Of a stretch of DNA of 64,000 bases, positions 30,599 through 39,760 are shown one piece after another. How positions within the stretch are numbered: the first letter of the stretch is position 1; each line of letters starts with the position of its first letter. A program made the translations under genes and the position numbers. The DNA comes from Mycobacterium sp. SVM_VP21 (lineage in GTDB: Bacteria > Actinomycetota > Actinomycetes > Mycobacteriales > Mycobacteriaceae). Location of the stretch: the NCBI GenBank assembly GCA_024758765.1, contig CP101406.1, forward strand, positions 1,364,001 through 1,428,000. The letters are read 5' to 3'. The notes beneath the pieces were generated by a model. That model was not told the origin of the DNA and did no database searches. It saw nothing but the letters and a program-made list of their open reading frames with translations.

Positions 30599-32080
30599 AT
30601 GTCACTTTCCTCCGACCCGCACCTGACTTCGCCGGCTGTGCTGACCCGCGAGGACGAGGGCTACCACAAGGGGCTGGCCCCCCGACAACTGCAGATGATC
30701 GCGCTGGGTGGCGCCATCGGCACCGGGCTGTTCCTCGGCGCCGGCGGCCGGCTAGCCTCGGCCGGTCCGGGCCTGTTCATCGCCTACGCGGTCTGCGGAA
30801 CCTTCGTCTTCCTCATCCTGCGCGCGCTCGGCGAGTTGGTGCTACACCGCCCGTCGTCGGGCTCGTTCGTCTCGTACGCGCGCGAATTCTTCGGGGAGAA
30901 GACCGCCTTCGTTGCCGGGTGGCTGTACTTCCTGAACTGGTCGATGACCGGCATCGTCGACACCACCGCGATCGCCAGCTATTTCCACTACTGGCACCTG
31001 TTCGAAGTGATTCCACAGTGGACGCTGGCTTTGGTCGCCCTGCTGGCGGTGCTGTCGATGAACCTGATCTCGGTGAAGCTCTTCGGTGAGTTGGAGTTCT
31101 GGGCCGCACTGGTCAAGGTCGTCGCGCTGATGACGTTCCTGGTCGTCGGCACCATCTTCTTGGGCGGCAGATACCAGGTCGACGGCCAAGAAACCGGCCT
31201 GCACATGTTGGCCGAGAATGGTGGTTTCCTGCCGACCGGTCTACTACCGCTGATCCTGGTCACCTCGGGCGTGGTGTTCTCCTACGCCGGGGTCGAACTG
31301 GTCGGCACCGCCGCCGGCGAAACACCGGACCCGGAGAAGGTCATGCCGCGGGCGATCAACTCGGTGGTGGCCCGCATCGGGATCTTCTACGTGGGATCGG
31401 TGGTGCTACTGGCCCTGTTGCTGCCCTACACCGCTTACAAGGAGCACCAGAGCCCCTTCGTCACGTTCTTCTCCAAGGTCGGTTTCACCGGCGCCGGCAG
31501 CATCATGAACCTGGTGGTGCTCACCGCCGCGTTCTCCAGCCTCAACGCCGGGCTGTACTCCACCGGGCGCATCCTGCGCTCGATGGCGGTCAACGGCAGC
31601 GGGCCGGCGTTCACCGCCAAGATGTCCAAGAACGGGGTGCCCTACGGCGGCATCCTGCTGACCAGCGGAGTCGGCCTACTCGGGGTCCTGCTCAACGCGC
31701 TGCGCCCCGGACAAGCCTTCGAGATCGTGCTCAATATCGCCGCGCTCGGGGTAATGGCGGCGTGGGCGACGATCGTGGCCTGCCAACTGCGCATGCTCCG
31801 ACTCGCCAATGCCGGCGTGCTGAAACGGCCGTCGTTCCGGATGCCGCTGGCCCCATACAGCGGGTACGCGACGTTGCTGTTCCTGGCCGGCGTGCTGGTG
31901 CTGATGGTGTTCGATCACCGCAGCGGCCCGTTCATCCGGGGGGTGTTGCTCATCGGCACGCCGGCACTGGTCATCGGCTGGTACCTGGTGCGCGGCCGGG
32001 TGCAGACCGTGGCGGCACTGCCCCCGACGCCCCCGGAGCCAGCCTCGACGGTGGTCGTGCCGTCGGATCCGGACGAGTAG
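30599..32080 (+). CDS. ansP2: Amino-acid permease, L-asparagine permease type
   Basis: 493 residues, APC superfamily with 12 predicted helices. The AAT signature [25 protein letters not shown] opens helix 1, and [30 protein letters not shown] is the typical mid-protein motif. By similarity it corresponds to AnsP2 (Rv0346c), a proton-coupled importer of asparagine and possibly related amino acids in the inner membrane. Orthology is from memory of the sequence and the lpqJ neighbourhood. It is followed 15 bp later by a 60-residue membrane protein. Confidence 0.85.
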   Translation: MSLSSDPHLTSPAVLTREDEGYHKGLAPRQLQMIALGGAIGTGLFLGAGGRLASAGPGLFIAYAVCGTFVFLILRALGELVLHRPSSGSFVSYAREFFGEKTAFVAGWLYFLNWSMTGIVDTTAIASYFHYWHLFEVIPQWTLALVALLAVLSMNLISVKLFGELEFWAALVKVVALMTFLVVGTIFLGGRYQVDGQETGLHMLAENGGFLPTGLLPLILVTSGVVFSYAGVELVGTAAGETPDPEKVMPRAINSVVARIGIFYVGSVVLLALLLPYTAYKEHQSPFVTFFSKVGFTGAGSIMNLVVLTAAFSSLNAGLYSTGRILRSMAVNGSGPAFTAKMSKNGVPYGGILLTSGVGLLGVLLNALRPGQAFEIVLNIAALGVMAAWATIVACQLRMLRLANAGVLKRPSFRMPLAPYSGYATLLFLAGVLVLMVFDHRSGPFIRGVLLIGTPALVIGWYLVRGRVQTVAALPPTPPEPASTVVVPSDPDE

Positions 32081-32095
32081 AAGGCCTGAAAACAT

Positions 32096-32278
32096 ATGGC
32101 CCGCAACCGTTACGCAGCCAAGCCCCCACTGTATGGAATGGTGCTGATCTTCTGCGCCATCGCGCTCGTTGCCGTCACCGCCTACCTACAGACCAGCTGG
32201 TGGTCCCTGGTGGGTTATGCGCTCGCCGCAGTGACGGCCGTCGCCGGTACGGCGCTGGCCTTCCGTGACCTGTCCTAA
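32096..32278 (+). CDS. Small two-helix membrane protein
   Basis: 60 residues with two hydrophobic segments (YGMVLIFCAIALVAVTAYL; WSLVGYALAAVTAVAGTALAF) and a basic N-terminus (MARNRYAAKPP). It starts 15 bp after the ansP2 stop, so likely co-transcribed. Family not recognised. It could be a permease accessory peptide, which is only positional inference. Confidence 0.65.
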   Translation: MARNRYAAKPPLYGMVLIFCAIALVAVTAYLQTSWWSLVGYALAAVTAVAGTALAFRDLS

Positions 32279-32394
32279 CCGCAGGCCGCCTCCCCAAGCG
32301 GCGGGCGCCGCACCGGTAGTACCGCGCGTCACTACAGCCACTGATGTCACTGAATGCGTACGCTGGGCCACAACATATGTCAGCGGGGGAATCA

Positions 32395-32955
32395 GTGCGG
32401 GTGCCAGACCAGTCGAAGCGCAGGACGGCCGGAAAGCTGACGCTGGCGGCCGGGCTGCTGCTGACGGGTTGCAGCACCACCGTCGACGGTCACCCGACCG
32501 CCGTTCCCGGTGCGGGACCGCCGGAGCCGTCGTTCCGGCCACCACGTACCAGTACCGCGCCGCCGAGTCCGACCAGCCCGACCAAGTCAGCCACACCGAA
32601 CCGGCCTGCCGACGCCATTCCGCTGCCGCCCGACGACAACGGCTACGTCTTCATCGAGACGAAATCCGGCCGGACTCGCTGCCAGATATCGTCACCACAG
32701 GTCGACTGTGAAGCGCAGTTCACCAACACGCCCCTCAAGGACGGGCAGCACGCCAACGGCGTCAGTGTCAGCGCCGAGGGCACCGTGCAATGGGTGTTGG
32801 GCAACCTGGGCGATATCCCGGTCGTCACCATCGACTACCTCACCTACCAGGCGCAAGGCTGGACGATCAACGCCGATATCAACGGCACGCGGTTCACCAA
32901 CGACCGCACCGGCCACGGCATGCTGGTCAGCATCGACAACGTCGATACCTTCTGA
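32395..32955 (+). CDS. lpqJ: Lipoprotein LpqJ
   Basis: About 186 residues. Signal peptide and lipobox: KRRTAGKLTLAAGLLLTGCS, with Cys of LLTGC as lipidation site. A Pro/Thr/Ser-rich linker follows. The conserved domain starts with PLPPDDNGYVFIETKSGRTRCQ and ends in NGTRFTNDRTGHGMLVS, matching LpqJ (Rv0344c) as I remember it. Start: GTG 32395 has GGGGGA six bases upstream; ATG 32344 and 32377 in frame lack sites. Anchored outside the plasma membrane; function unknown. M. tuberculosis has the iniBAC genes nearby, absent here. Confidence 0.8.
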   Translation: MRVPDQSKRRTAGKLTLAAGLLLTGCSTTVDGHPTAVPGAGPPEPSFRPPRTSTAPPSPTSPTKSATPNRPADAIPLPPDDNGYVFIETKSGRTRCQISSPQVDCEAQFTNTPLKDGQHANGVSVSAEGTVQWVLGNLGDIPVVTIDYLTYQAQGWTINADINGTRFTNDRTGHGMLVSIDNVDTF

Positions 32956-33001
32956 TTTTCGCCCCGGTCGCCGGCCAGTACTTTCCGATACGATCGGTGA
33001 A

Positions 33002-33622
33002 ATGGCGCGCTTCGGATCTTCGGACGGCTCCGGCAAACCCAGCCAGGACCACACTCGGTCCATGCCCTCCGGCCAGCGTGGCCCACAGCCGCCCGGGCCG
33101 CCTCCGGCTCCGTTCGGGCCGTCCAACCCGAGGCGCAACCCCGGCGATGCCCCGACCCAATACGCCCCCTACAACGCTTTCGACGAGCCGACCGACCCGC
33201 AGGGCACCGATTTCGCTGCGTTGTCGGACACCCCATGGTTTCGCCGCCGATCGGTGCTAATCGCGTGGTTCGGGCTTATCGCAGTGATGCTCGCGCTGGT
33301 GGTCTGGGGAATCATCCAGCTGACCAGCCGCGGACCCGGCGGCGGCACCACCCCGGCAACCAGCTCGTCAAGCACCACCAGCACCACGAGCAGCACGAGC
33401 AGCACCACCAGCAGCAGCTCCTCCGGCGCGCCCAGCACCACCGCGCCGTCGGCGGCCCCGCCCCGGCACGCTCCGCCGCAGCAGCCGCCGGCACAGCAGG
33501 CACCGCCCGCAAGCGAGTCCCCGCACCGCCACCTACCGCACCTGCCGTCGGTGATCACCATCCCGCCGATCCCCAAGGTGCCCGAGCTGCCGACGGTCAT
33601 CACACTGCCGCCAAGGCGGTAG
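33002..33622 (+). CDS. Single-pass membrane protein with Ser/Thr/Pro-rich outer domain
   Basis: 206 residues. A Pro-rich cytosolic part (about 1-85), then one transmembrane helix (VLIAWFGLIAVMLALVVWGIIQL), a Ser/Thr tract (SSSSTTSTTSSTSSTTSSSSS) and a Pro-rich tail ending in three repeats of the form P-x-V-I-T-(I/L)-P-P. The layout (helix then glycosylatable Ser/Thr stretch) suggests an O-mannosylated surface protein, which is inference. A paralogue with the same helix pattern lies at 34074-34664. Confidence 0.7.
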   Translation: MARFGSSDGSGKPSQDHTRSMPSGQRGPQPPGPPPAPFGPSNPRRNPGDAPTQYAPYNAFDEPTDPQGTDFAALSDTPWFRRRSVLIAWFGLIAVMLALVVWGIIQLTSRGPGGGTTPATSSSSTTSTTSSTSSTTSSSSSGAPSTTAPSAAPPRHAPPQQPPAQQAPPASESPHRHLPHLPSVITIPPIPKVPELPTVITLPPRR

Positions 33623-33647
33623 ACCACCGGCCCGGTACTCTCGCCGC

Positions 33648-34019
33648 ATGCAATCACCGCGCAAGCCGACTTGGCTCGGCATTGATGTGGTGGCCGTGTT
33701 GATCTTCTGCGCTATCGGCCGGCGCAGTCACGATGAGGGCATCACTCTCAGCGGCTTGGCGACCACGGCCTGGCCGTTTCTGTGCGGCACGGCGTTGGGC
33801 TGGCTGTTGTCGCGCGGCTGGCGCAGGCCCACCGCGCTTTGGCCCACCGGGGTGGCGGTCTGGGTCTCGACGGTGCTGGTCGGCATGCTTTTACGCGAGG
33901 CGACCTCTGCCGGCGTGGCGACGAGCTTCATCCTGGTGGCTTCGACGGTCACCGCCGTGTTTCTGCTCGGCTGGCGAGCTGTAGTCGAGCTTGTCGCGCG
34001 TCGTCGTTTGGCCAGCTGA
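33648..34019 (+). CDS. DUF3054-type membrane protein
   Basis: 123 residues with four hydrophobic helices. The pattern WLGIDVVAVLIFCAIGRRSHDEG near the N-terminus, then TTAWPFLCGTALGWLLS, WPTGVAVWVSTVLVGMLLRE and SFILVASTVTAVFLLGWRAV, fits DUF3054 proteins of actinobacteria. Function unknown. It sits between two paralogous Ser/Thr/Pro-rich single-pass proteins. Confidence 0.8.
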   Translation: MQSPRKPTWLGIDVVAVLIFCAIGRRSHDEGITLSGLATTAWPFLCGTALGWLLSRGWRRPTALWPTGVAVWVSTVLVGMLLREATSAGVATSFILVASTVTAVFLLGWRAVVELVARRRLAS

Positions 34020-34073
34020 CGGGTTTCCGCCAGTGTCGTCGCGGGCTTTCGTCAGGCGCGGCACCTACCCTCG

Positions 34074-34664
34074 GTGCGTGTGAACCGATCGCCGGACGAC
34101 CCGAACAACGAGCCGACCCAGCTGGCCGGCTACGACTACGGCGGCAACGGTAACTACGGCGAGCCGGCTTACTACAGCGAGTACCGCGAGCCCGCCGGTC
34201 GCCAGGCCGAGTGGACCGGACCGCCCCCACCAACGCCCTGGTATCTGCGGCCAGTCGCGCTGATCGCCCTGGGCGTGCTGACCGCCATCCTGATCGCCCT
34301 GTTGGTGTGGGGCATGGTCCGGCTGGTGAACAAGGAACCGAGTCCCACCGCGCCGGCGACCACTTCGGTGACGTCAACCACCTCCGCACCCGCCGAAGAG
34401 CCACCTGCCCCAAGCCCCGAACAGGCCCCTTCCGACGCCCCCACCGCCGAAAACCCACCGCCGGCGACGGAATCGGAGACCCCCACTTCCACCACCGAGG
34501 CACCGAGCACCACGACCACCACCGAACCGCCCACGACCACCACTGCGCCGCCGACCACGACCGAGCAACCCACGACGACCGCACCGAGCACCACGGCTGC
34601 CCCCGGCACGCCTACCCCCACGCAACGGCCGCCGGAGATCGTCATCCCACTGCCCGGACTCTGA
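34074..34664 (+). CDS. Single-pass membrane protein with Thr/Pro-rich outer domain
   Basis: 196 residues. A short Asn/Tyr-rich N-terminus, one helix (LRPVALIALGVLTAILIALLVWGMVRL), then about 115 residues of Thr/Pro/Ala/Glu (runs such as TTTTTEPPTTTTAPPTTTEQ), ending PPEIVIPLPGL. It shares the helix pattern ALLVWGMVRL/ALVVWGIIQL and the V-I-P-L-P-type end with the protein at 33002, so they are probably old duplicates. GTG at 34074 or 34080 may start it. Likely a glycosylated surface protein (inference). Confidence 0.65.
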   Translation: MRVNRSPDDPNNEPTQLAGYDYGGNGNYGEPAYYSEYREPAGRQAEWTGPPPPTPWYLRPVALIALGVLTAILIALLVWGMVRLVNKEPSPTAPATTSVTSTTSAPAEEPPAPSPEQAPSDAPTAENPPPATESETPTSTTEAPSTTTTTEPPTTTTAPPTTTEQPTTTAPSTTAAPGTPTPTQRPPEIVIPLPGL

Positions 34665-34767
34665 GTTCGGCATTACCTCACCGCGGGCGCGAAAGCCCGT
34701 CCGGACGGTCGCCCACCAATACAGTTAGGCCAGCCTTTGTCGCGCTGAACAACCTTGGAGTGGCACT

Positions 34768-34845
34768 ATGAGCGAGCACCGATCCGGGCTTGAACTGGTG
34801 CTGCGCAAGATTGGCGGTAAGTTACCCGTCAGTAACCATAGCTAA
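34768..34845 (+). CDS. Possible 25-residue upstream ORF
   Basis: ATG 34768 with GGAG eight bases upstream encodes MSEHRSGLELVLRKIGGKLP plus five residues, ending inside the repeat cluster at 34819-34863. It may be a leader peptide for the Fe-S reductase gene, a vestige of a longer gene, or chance. Low confidence. Confidence 0.3.
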   Translation: MSEHRSGLELVLRKIGGKLPVSNHS

Positions 34846-34863
34846 GTTACTGTCCGGTAACTT
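34819..34863. promoter_or_regulatory. Two tandem AAGTTAC-N6-GTAACTT operators
   Basis: AAGTTAC-N6-GTAACCA (34819-34838) and AAGTTAC-N6-GTAACTT (34844-34863, perfect) are inverted repeats 25 bp apart, just 21 bp before the start of the Fe-S reductase. The layout suits cooperative binding of a TetR/GntR-type dimer. The regulator is not in the window's immediate neighbourhood. Confidence 0.75.
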
Positions 34864-34883
34864 GTGGATGGGAGAGGCTCTCC

Positions 34884-37871
34884 GTGACCGAAAATACCCA
34901 GATGCTGATCAGGCTGGTGGTCGGCCTGTCCATGACGGGACTTGTCGGCCTGCTGGCCGCACGCCGGGTGTTCTGGCTCTTCCGTCTGGTCATGTCCGGT
35001 CAGAAGGTCGGCCCCGAGCGGACGAACGACATCAAGACCCGGATCGAGACCCAGATCCGCGAGGTCGCCGGCCAGGCCAAACTGCTGAAGTGGAATATCC
35101 CCGGGATCGCCCACTTCTTCACCATGTGGGCGTTCTTCGTCCTGATCACGGTCTACATCGAGGCCTACGGCCAGATGTTCAACCCACACTTCGCCATCCC
35201 GCTCGTGGGACACTGGGACGTCCTGGGCTTCATGCAGGACTTCTTCATCACCGCGGTCACCCTGTCGATCTTCGTATTCATGATCATCCGGGTCCTGCGC
35301 AACCCGACCGAGCACGGCCGGTCGTCCCGGTTCTACGGCTCCCACAACGGCGGCGCGTGGCTGATCCTCGTGATGATCCTCAACGTCGTCTGGACCTTCC
35401 TGCTGCTGCGCGGGGCCGCGGCCAACACCGGCACCCTGCCCTACGGCAAGGGCGCCTACCTGTCGCACCTCATGGGCAAGGTCATGGCGCCGCTGGGGCT
35501 GGCTGTCAACGAGAACATCGAGACCGCCGCTCTGCTGCTGCACGTCGCGGTGGCACTGGGCTTCCTGCTGATCGTGCTGAACTCCAAGCACCTGCATATC
35601 TTCCTGGCCCCGATCAACGTCACCTTCAAGCGACTGCCCAACGCGTTGGGACCGCTGCTGCCGATCGAGTACCAAGGCGAGCCGCTGGACTTCGACAACC
35701 CGCCGGAGGACGCGGTGTTCGGCCGCGGCAAGATCGAAGACTTCACCTGGAAGGGCATGCTCGACTTCGCCACCTGTACCGAGTGTGGCCGCTGCCAGTC
35801 GCAGTGCCCCGCTTGGAACACCGGCAAGCCGCTGAGCCCCAAGCTGCTGATCATGGACTTGCGCGACCACTGGATGGCCAAGGCCCCCTACCTGCTCGGC
35901 GACAAGCCGATGCCGACCGCCGAGGTCGATCTGGCCGACGCCGCCCCGCTGCCCGGCCATCACGTGCCGGAGAAGGGCTTCGAGCGTATCGGCGGCTCCG
36001 GCCCGGCGCAGGCCGTCCGCCCGCTGGTGGGCACCGCCGAAGAAGGCGGCGTGATCGACCCCGACGTGCTGTGGTCGTGCACCAACTGTGGAGCCTGCGT
36101 CGAGCAGTGCCCAGTGGACATCGAGCACATCGACCACATCGTCGACATGCGCCGCTACCAGGTGCTGGTGGAGTCGGAGTTCCCCTCCGAGCTGGGTGTG
36201 CTGTTCAAGAACCTGGAGAACAAGGGCAACCCGTGGGGGCAGAACGCCAAGGAGCGCACGTCCTGGATCGACGAGCTCAACTTCGACATCCCGGTCTACG
36301 GCCAGGACGTCGACAGCTTTGACGGGTTCGAGTACCTGTTCTGGGTGGGCTGCGCGGGCGCCTATGAGGACCGCGCTAAGAAGACCACCAAGGCGACCGC
36401 GGAGCTGCTGGCCGCTGCCGGCGTGAAGTTCCTGGTGCTGGGCACCGGGGAGACCTGTACCGGTGACCCCGCCCGGCGTGCCGGCAACGAGTTCCTGTTC
36501 CAGCAGTTGGCCTCGCAGAACGTCGAGATGCTCAACGAGGTGTTCGACGGTCTGGACAAGCCCGACCGCAAGATCATCGCGAGCTGCCCGCACTGCTTCA
36601 ACACGATCTCTCGCGAATACCCGCAGCTGGGCAGCGAATACACGGTGCTGCACCACACCCAGGTGCTCAACCGGCTGGTCCGCGACAAGCGACTGATTCC
36701 GGTCGCTCCGGTGTCGCGGGAGGTCACCTACCACGACCCGTGCTTCCTGGGCCGCCACAACAAGGTCTACGAGCCGCCACGGGAGTTGGTCGAGGCGTCG
36801 GGAGCCAACCTGGTCGAGATGCCGCGTAACCGAGACCGCTCGTTCTGCTGCGGCGCCGGCGGCGCCCGGATGTGGATGGAAGAGCACATCGGTAAGCGGG
36901 TGAACCACGACCGCGTCGACGAGGCGCTGGCCACCGGTGCCACCACCATCGCCACCGGCTGCCCGTTCTGCCGGGTGATGGTCAGCGACGGCATCGACGA
37001 CCGCATCGAAGCCGCCGGACGTTCCGATGTGGACGTGCGTGACATCGCTCAGCTGCTGCTGGAGTCCCTCGACATGGACGCGGTGACGTTGCCGGCCAAG
37101 GGCACTGCCGCCGAGGCCGCCGCCAAGGCCGGTCCGAAGAAGGTCGAGGAGAAGGCTCCGGCGCCGGCTGCGGTGGCCACCGCGACCGCGGAGAAGCCGG
37201 CGGCCGAGGTAAAGGCCGCGGCTCCGGTGACAGGACTGGGGATGGCCGGTGGCGCCAAGCGCCCGGGTGCCAAGAAGGCCGCCCCGGCCGCCGCACCCGC
37301 CGCCGAGGCCAGCACGGCCGCACCCGCAGCCCCGGCTGCCCCGGTGAAGGGGCTCGGGATGGCCGGTGGCGCCAAGCGCCCGGGTGCCAAGAAGGCCGCC
37401 CCGGCCGCCGCACCCGCCGCCGAGGCCAGCGCTGCGGCACCCGCGGCACCGGCCGAACCCGCCGCACCCGTGAAGGGGCTCGGGATGGCCAGCGGTGCCA
37501 AGCGCCCGGGCGCCAAGAAGGCCGCCCCGGCCGCCGAGGCCATCGCAGCCTCACCCGCAGCACCGGCTGAACCCGCCGCACCCGCGGCACCGGCCGAGCC
37601 CGCGGCACCCGCGGCAGCGGCTGTGCCGGTCAAGGGCCTGGGAATGGCCGCCGGTGCCCGCAAGCCCGGAGCCAAGAAGGCGGCTCCGGCCGCCCCGGCT
37701 GCCGAGCCGGCGCAAGCCGCCTCTGAACCGGTTTCCGCGCCGGTGGCCGCCGAGCCCGAGGCTGAGCAGGCAGTTCCCGAGGCTGCTCCGGCCGCGGAGG
37801 CGCCCAAGGAACAGCCACCGGTGAAGGGGCTGGGCATCCAGCGCGGGGCACGCCCGCCGGGCAAACGCTGA
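34884..37871 (+). CDS. Membrane Fe-S reductase with CCG domains (Rv0338c-like)
   Basis: 995 residues. About five N-terminal helices (residues 1-235) are followed by two 4Fe-4S motifs (CTECGRCQSQCP and CTNCGACVEQCP). Two cysteine-rich CCG domains follow (start WVGCAGAYEDR with CPHCFNTISREYP; then DPCFLGRHNKVYE with CCGAGGARMWMEE), as in heterodisulfide-reductase D/GlpC-type subunits. It probably passes electrons between a cytosolic donor and the quinone pool. The last 250 residues are Ala/Pro-rich with five repeats built on KGLGMAGGAKRPGAKKAAP; this domain is much longer than the core requires. GTG start with GGGAGAGG upstream. Essential-gene status in M. tuberculosis is from memory. Confidence 0.88.
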   Translation: MTENTQMLIRLVVGLSMTGLVGLLAARRVFWLFRLVMSGQKVGPERTNDIKTRIETQIREVAGQAKLLKWNIPGIAHFFTMWAFFVLITVYIEAYGQMFNPHFAIPLVGHWDVLGFMQDFFITAVTLSIFVFMIIRVLRNPTEHGRSSRFYGSHNGGAWLILVMILNVVWTFLLLRGAAANTGTLPYGKGAYLSHLMGKVMAPLGLAVNENIETAALLLHVAVALGFLLIVLNSKHLHIFLAPINVTFKRLPNALGPLLPIEYQGEPLDFDNPPEDAVFGRGKIEDFTWKGMLDFATCTECGRCQSQCPAWNTGKPLSPKLLIMDLRDHWMAKAPYLLGDKPMPTAEVDLADAAPLPGHHVPEKGFERIGGSGPAQAVRPLVGTAEEGGVIDPDVLWSCTNCGACVEQCPVDIEHIDHIVDMRRYQVLVESEFPSELGVLFKNLENKGNPWGQNAKERTSWIDELNFDIPVYGQDVDSFDGFEYLFWVGCAGAYEDRAKKTTKATAELLAAAGVKFLVLGTGETCTGDPARRAGNEFLFQQLASQNVEMLNEVFDGLDKPDRKIIASCPHCFNTISREYPQLGSEYTVLHHTQVLNRLVRDKRLIPVAPVSREVTYHDPCFLGRHNKVYEPPRELVEASGANLVEMPRNRDRSFCCGAGGARMWMEEHIGKRVNHDRVDEALATGATTIATGCPFCRVMVSDGIDDRIEAAGRSDVDVRDIAQLLLESLDMDAVTLPAKGTAAEAAAKAGPKKVEEKAPAPAAVATATAEKPAAEVKAAAPVTGLGMAGGAKRPGAKKAAPAAAPAAEASTAAPAAPAAPVKGLGMAGGAKRPGAKKAAPAAAPAAEASAAAPAAPAEPAAPVKGLGMASGAKRPGAKKAAPAAEAIAASPAAPAEPAAPAAPAEPAAPAAAAVPVKGLGMAAGARKPGAKKAAPAAPAAEPAQAASEPVSAPVAAEPEAEQAVPEAAPAAEAPKEQPPVKGLGIQRGARPPGKR

Positions 37872-37874
37872 GAT

Positions 37875-37918
37875 AACAAGTTGGGGCCGTGTGGGTGCAC
37901 ATACGGCCCCAACTTGTT
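37875..37918 (+). terminator. Terminator after the Fe-S reductase
   Basis: A perfect 16-bp stem, AACAAGTTGGGGCCGT (37875-37890) and its complement at 37903-37918, with a 12-nt loop, followed by TTCTCG. It starts 4 bp past the stop codon (37871). Confidence 0.85.
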
Positions 37919-37962
37919 TCTCGGGCAAATTTTCATTGGACAGTTATGGGACCATTGTCAAC

Positions 37963-39240
37963 GTGACCGCTCATCAGTTGCCGCACCAGATGCCCTGGCC
38001 TGCCACCGGCAGCCAGCCACGGCAGCGCACGTTCGCGCAGTCGACCAAACTGCAGGACGTCCTCTACGAGATCCGCGGTCCGATCCACGCCCAAGCCGCC
38101 CGGATGGAGGCTGAGGGGCACCGCATCCTCAAGCTCAACATCGGCAACCCGGCGCCGTTCGGGTTCGAAGCCCCCGACGTGATCATGCGGGACATGATCC
38201 AGGCGCTGCCGTACGCGCAGGGCTACTCGGACTCCCAGGGCATCCTGCCGGCCCGCCGCGCGGTGGTCACCCGCTACGAACTCGTCGAGGGCTTCCCCCG
38301 CTTCGACGTCGACGACGTCTACCTGGGTAACGGGGTCTCCGAGCTGATCTCGCTGGTGCTGCAGGCGCTGTTGGACAACGGCGACCAGGTGCTGATCCCG
38401 GCCCCGGATTACCCGCTGTGGACGGCGTCGACCTCGCTGGCCGGCGGCACCCCGGTGCACTATCTGTGCGACGAGACCCAAGGCTGGCAGCCCGACATCG
38501 CCGACATGGAATCGAAGATCACCGAACGCACCAAGGCGTTGGTGGTGATCAACCCCAACAACCCGACCGGGGCGGTCTACAGCCGCGAGGTGCTCGGCCA
38601 GATCGCCGAGTTGGCCCGCAAGCACCAGCTGCTGCTGCTGGCCGACGAGATCTACGACAAGATCCTCTACGACGACGCCGAGCACACCAGCCTGGCCACT
38701 CTGGCGCCGGATCTGCTGTGCCTGACCTTCAACGGACTGTCCAAGGCCTACCGGGTGGCCGGCTACCGCTCCGGCTGGCTGGCAATCACCGGCCCCAAGG
38801 AGCATGCGACCAGCTTCCTGGAGGGCATCAACCTGCTCGCCAACATGCGGTTGTGCCCGAATGTGCCAGCCCAGCACGCCATTCAGGTGGCGTTGGGCGG
38901 CCACCAAAGCATCGATGACCTGGTACTGCCGGGTGGGCGCCTGCTCGAACAGCGGGACGTCGCCTGGAGCAAGCTCAACGAGATACCCGGCGTCTCCTGC
39001 GTGAAGCCCCGCGGTGCGCTCTATGCGTTCCCGCGCCTGGACCCCGAGGTCTACCCGATCGACAACGACGAGCAGTTGGTGTTGGACCTGTTGTTGCAGG
39101 AGAAGATCCTGGTCACCCAGGGCACCGGGTTCAACTGGCCGGCGCCGGACCATCTGCGCATCGTCACCCTGCCGTGGGCCCGCGACCTGTCCAGCGCCAT
39201 CGAGCGCTTGGGCAACTTCCTGGTCAGCTACCGCCCCTAG
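37963..39240 (+). CDS. aspC: Pyridoxal-phosphate aminotransferase (AspC/AlaA type)
   Basis: 425 residues, fold-type I aminotransferase. Seen: substrate-arginine and PLP regions INPNNPTGAVYS, LLLADEIYDKILYDD, and the Schiff-base Lys in LTFNGLSKAYRVAGYRSGWLAI. The C-terminal RIVTLPWARDLSSAIERLGNFL is typical. Corresponds to Rv0337c (aspC); similar enzymes use alanine or aspartate with 2-oxoglutarate, so it may be an alanine aminotransferase. Start: GTG 37963 follows the terminator hairpin; an earlier in-frame ATG lies inside that hairpin and is rejected. Confidence 0.9.
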   Translation: MTAHQLPHQMPWPATGSQPRQRTFAQSTKLQDVLYEIRGPIHAQAARMEAEGHRILKLNIGNPAPFGFEAPDVIMRDMIQALPYAQGYSDSQGILPARRAVVTRYELVEGFPRFDVDDVYLGNGVSELISLVLQALLDNGDQVLIPAPDYPLWTASTSLAGGTPVHYLCDETQGWQPDIADMESKITERTKALVVINPNNPTGAVYSREVLGQIAELARKHQLLLLADEIYDKILYDDAEHTSLATLAPDLLCLTFNGLSKAYRVAGYRSGWLAITGPKEHATSFLEGINLLANMRLCPNVPAQHAIQVALGGHQSIDDLVLPGGRLLEQRDVAWSKLNEIPGVSCVKPRGALYAFPRLDPEVYPIDNDEQLVLDLLLQEKILVTQGTGFNWPAPDHLRIVTLPWARDLSSAIERLGNFLVSYRP

Positions 39241-39282
39241 TTCGTCGGCGAGCCTTCCCCGCCCATAGGGAATCTCACGACG

Positions 39283-39750
39283 TCACAGCGGCGTGTCGCG
39301 TCGCCATATTGCCACTCGACGGCGCGCGCACGCTCCCACCGGAATCGCATGCGAGACAATGCCGATTCCCCAGCCGAGGATGGGCCAGACGGGCCAGAAG
39401 TACCACGCGCCGGCGGACACCGCAGTCACCAACCAGATGCCGATCATCAACACCGACACCGCCAGGTAAGCGCCCAGGTGAATCAGGACGCCTCGTCGCG
39501 CGGCGGCGCTGCGTTGCGCACGACGTCGCGGGTCACGCTTGATGATCTGCGCGACAGGCAGATCGGTGAGGAGATCCTTGAGCGCTCCGGCGGTTTGGGC
39601 CTCAAACGCCCGGGCCAATCGCGTCTCGTATTCCTCCATCGACAGGTATCCCTGGGTAAATGCCTGACCGAGATGATCGGCGGTATGCCCCCGCTCCGCG
39701 TCACCTACTCGTATCGCAGAATCCGATGGCGTAACGAATCTTGTGGTCAT
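39283..39750 (-). CDS. DUF1707 and 2TM-domain membrane protein
   Basis: About 155 residues from ATG 39750. The DUF1707 (SHOCT-like) domain is RVGDAERGHTADHLGQAFTQGYLSMEEYETRLARAFEAQT, with the GYLSMEEYxxRLxRA pattern. A basic linker and two helices (LAVSVLMIGIWLVTAV, FWPVWPILGWGIGI) follow. Such proteins are thought to be membrane-anchored regulators; function not defined. It follows the carotenoid oxygenase on the same strand with a 10-bp gap, so it may share its TetR control. Confidence 0.85.
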   Translation of the reverse strand: MTTRFVTPSDSAIRVGDAERGHTADHLGQAFTQGYLSMEEYETRLARAFEAQTAGALKDLLTDLPVAQIIKRDPRRRAQRSAAARRGVLIHLGAYLAVSVLMIGIWLVTAVSAGAWYFWPVWPILGWGIGIVSHAIPVGACARRRVAIWRRDTPL

Positions 39751-39760
39751 GTCGCCCCCG

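Noticed and set aside
34842..36908. 688-codon minus-strand frame opposite the Fe-S reductase
   Set aside because: Mirror of a conserved gene; the Cys-rich motifs belong to the plus strand.
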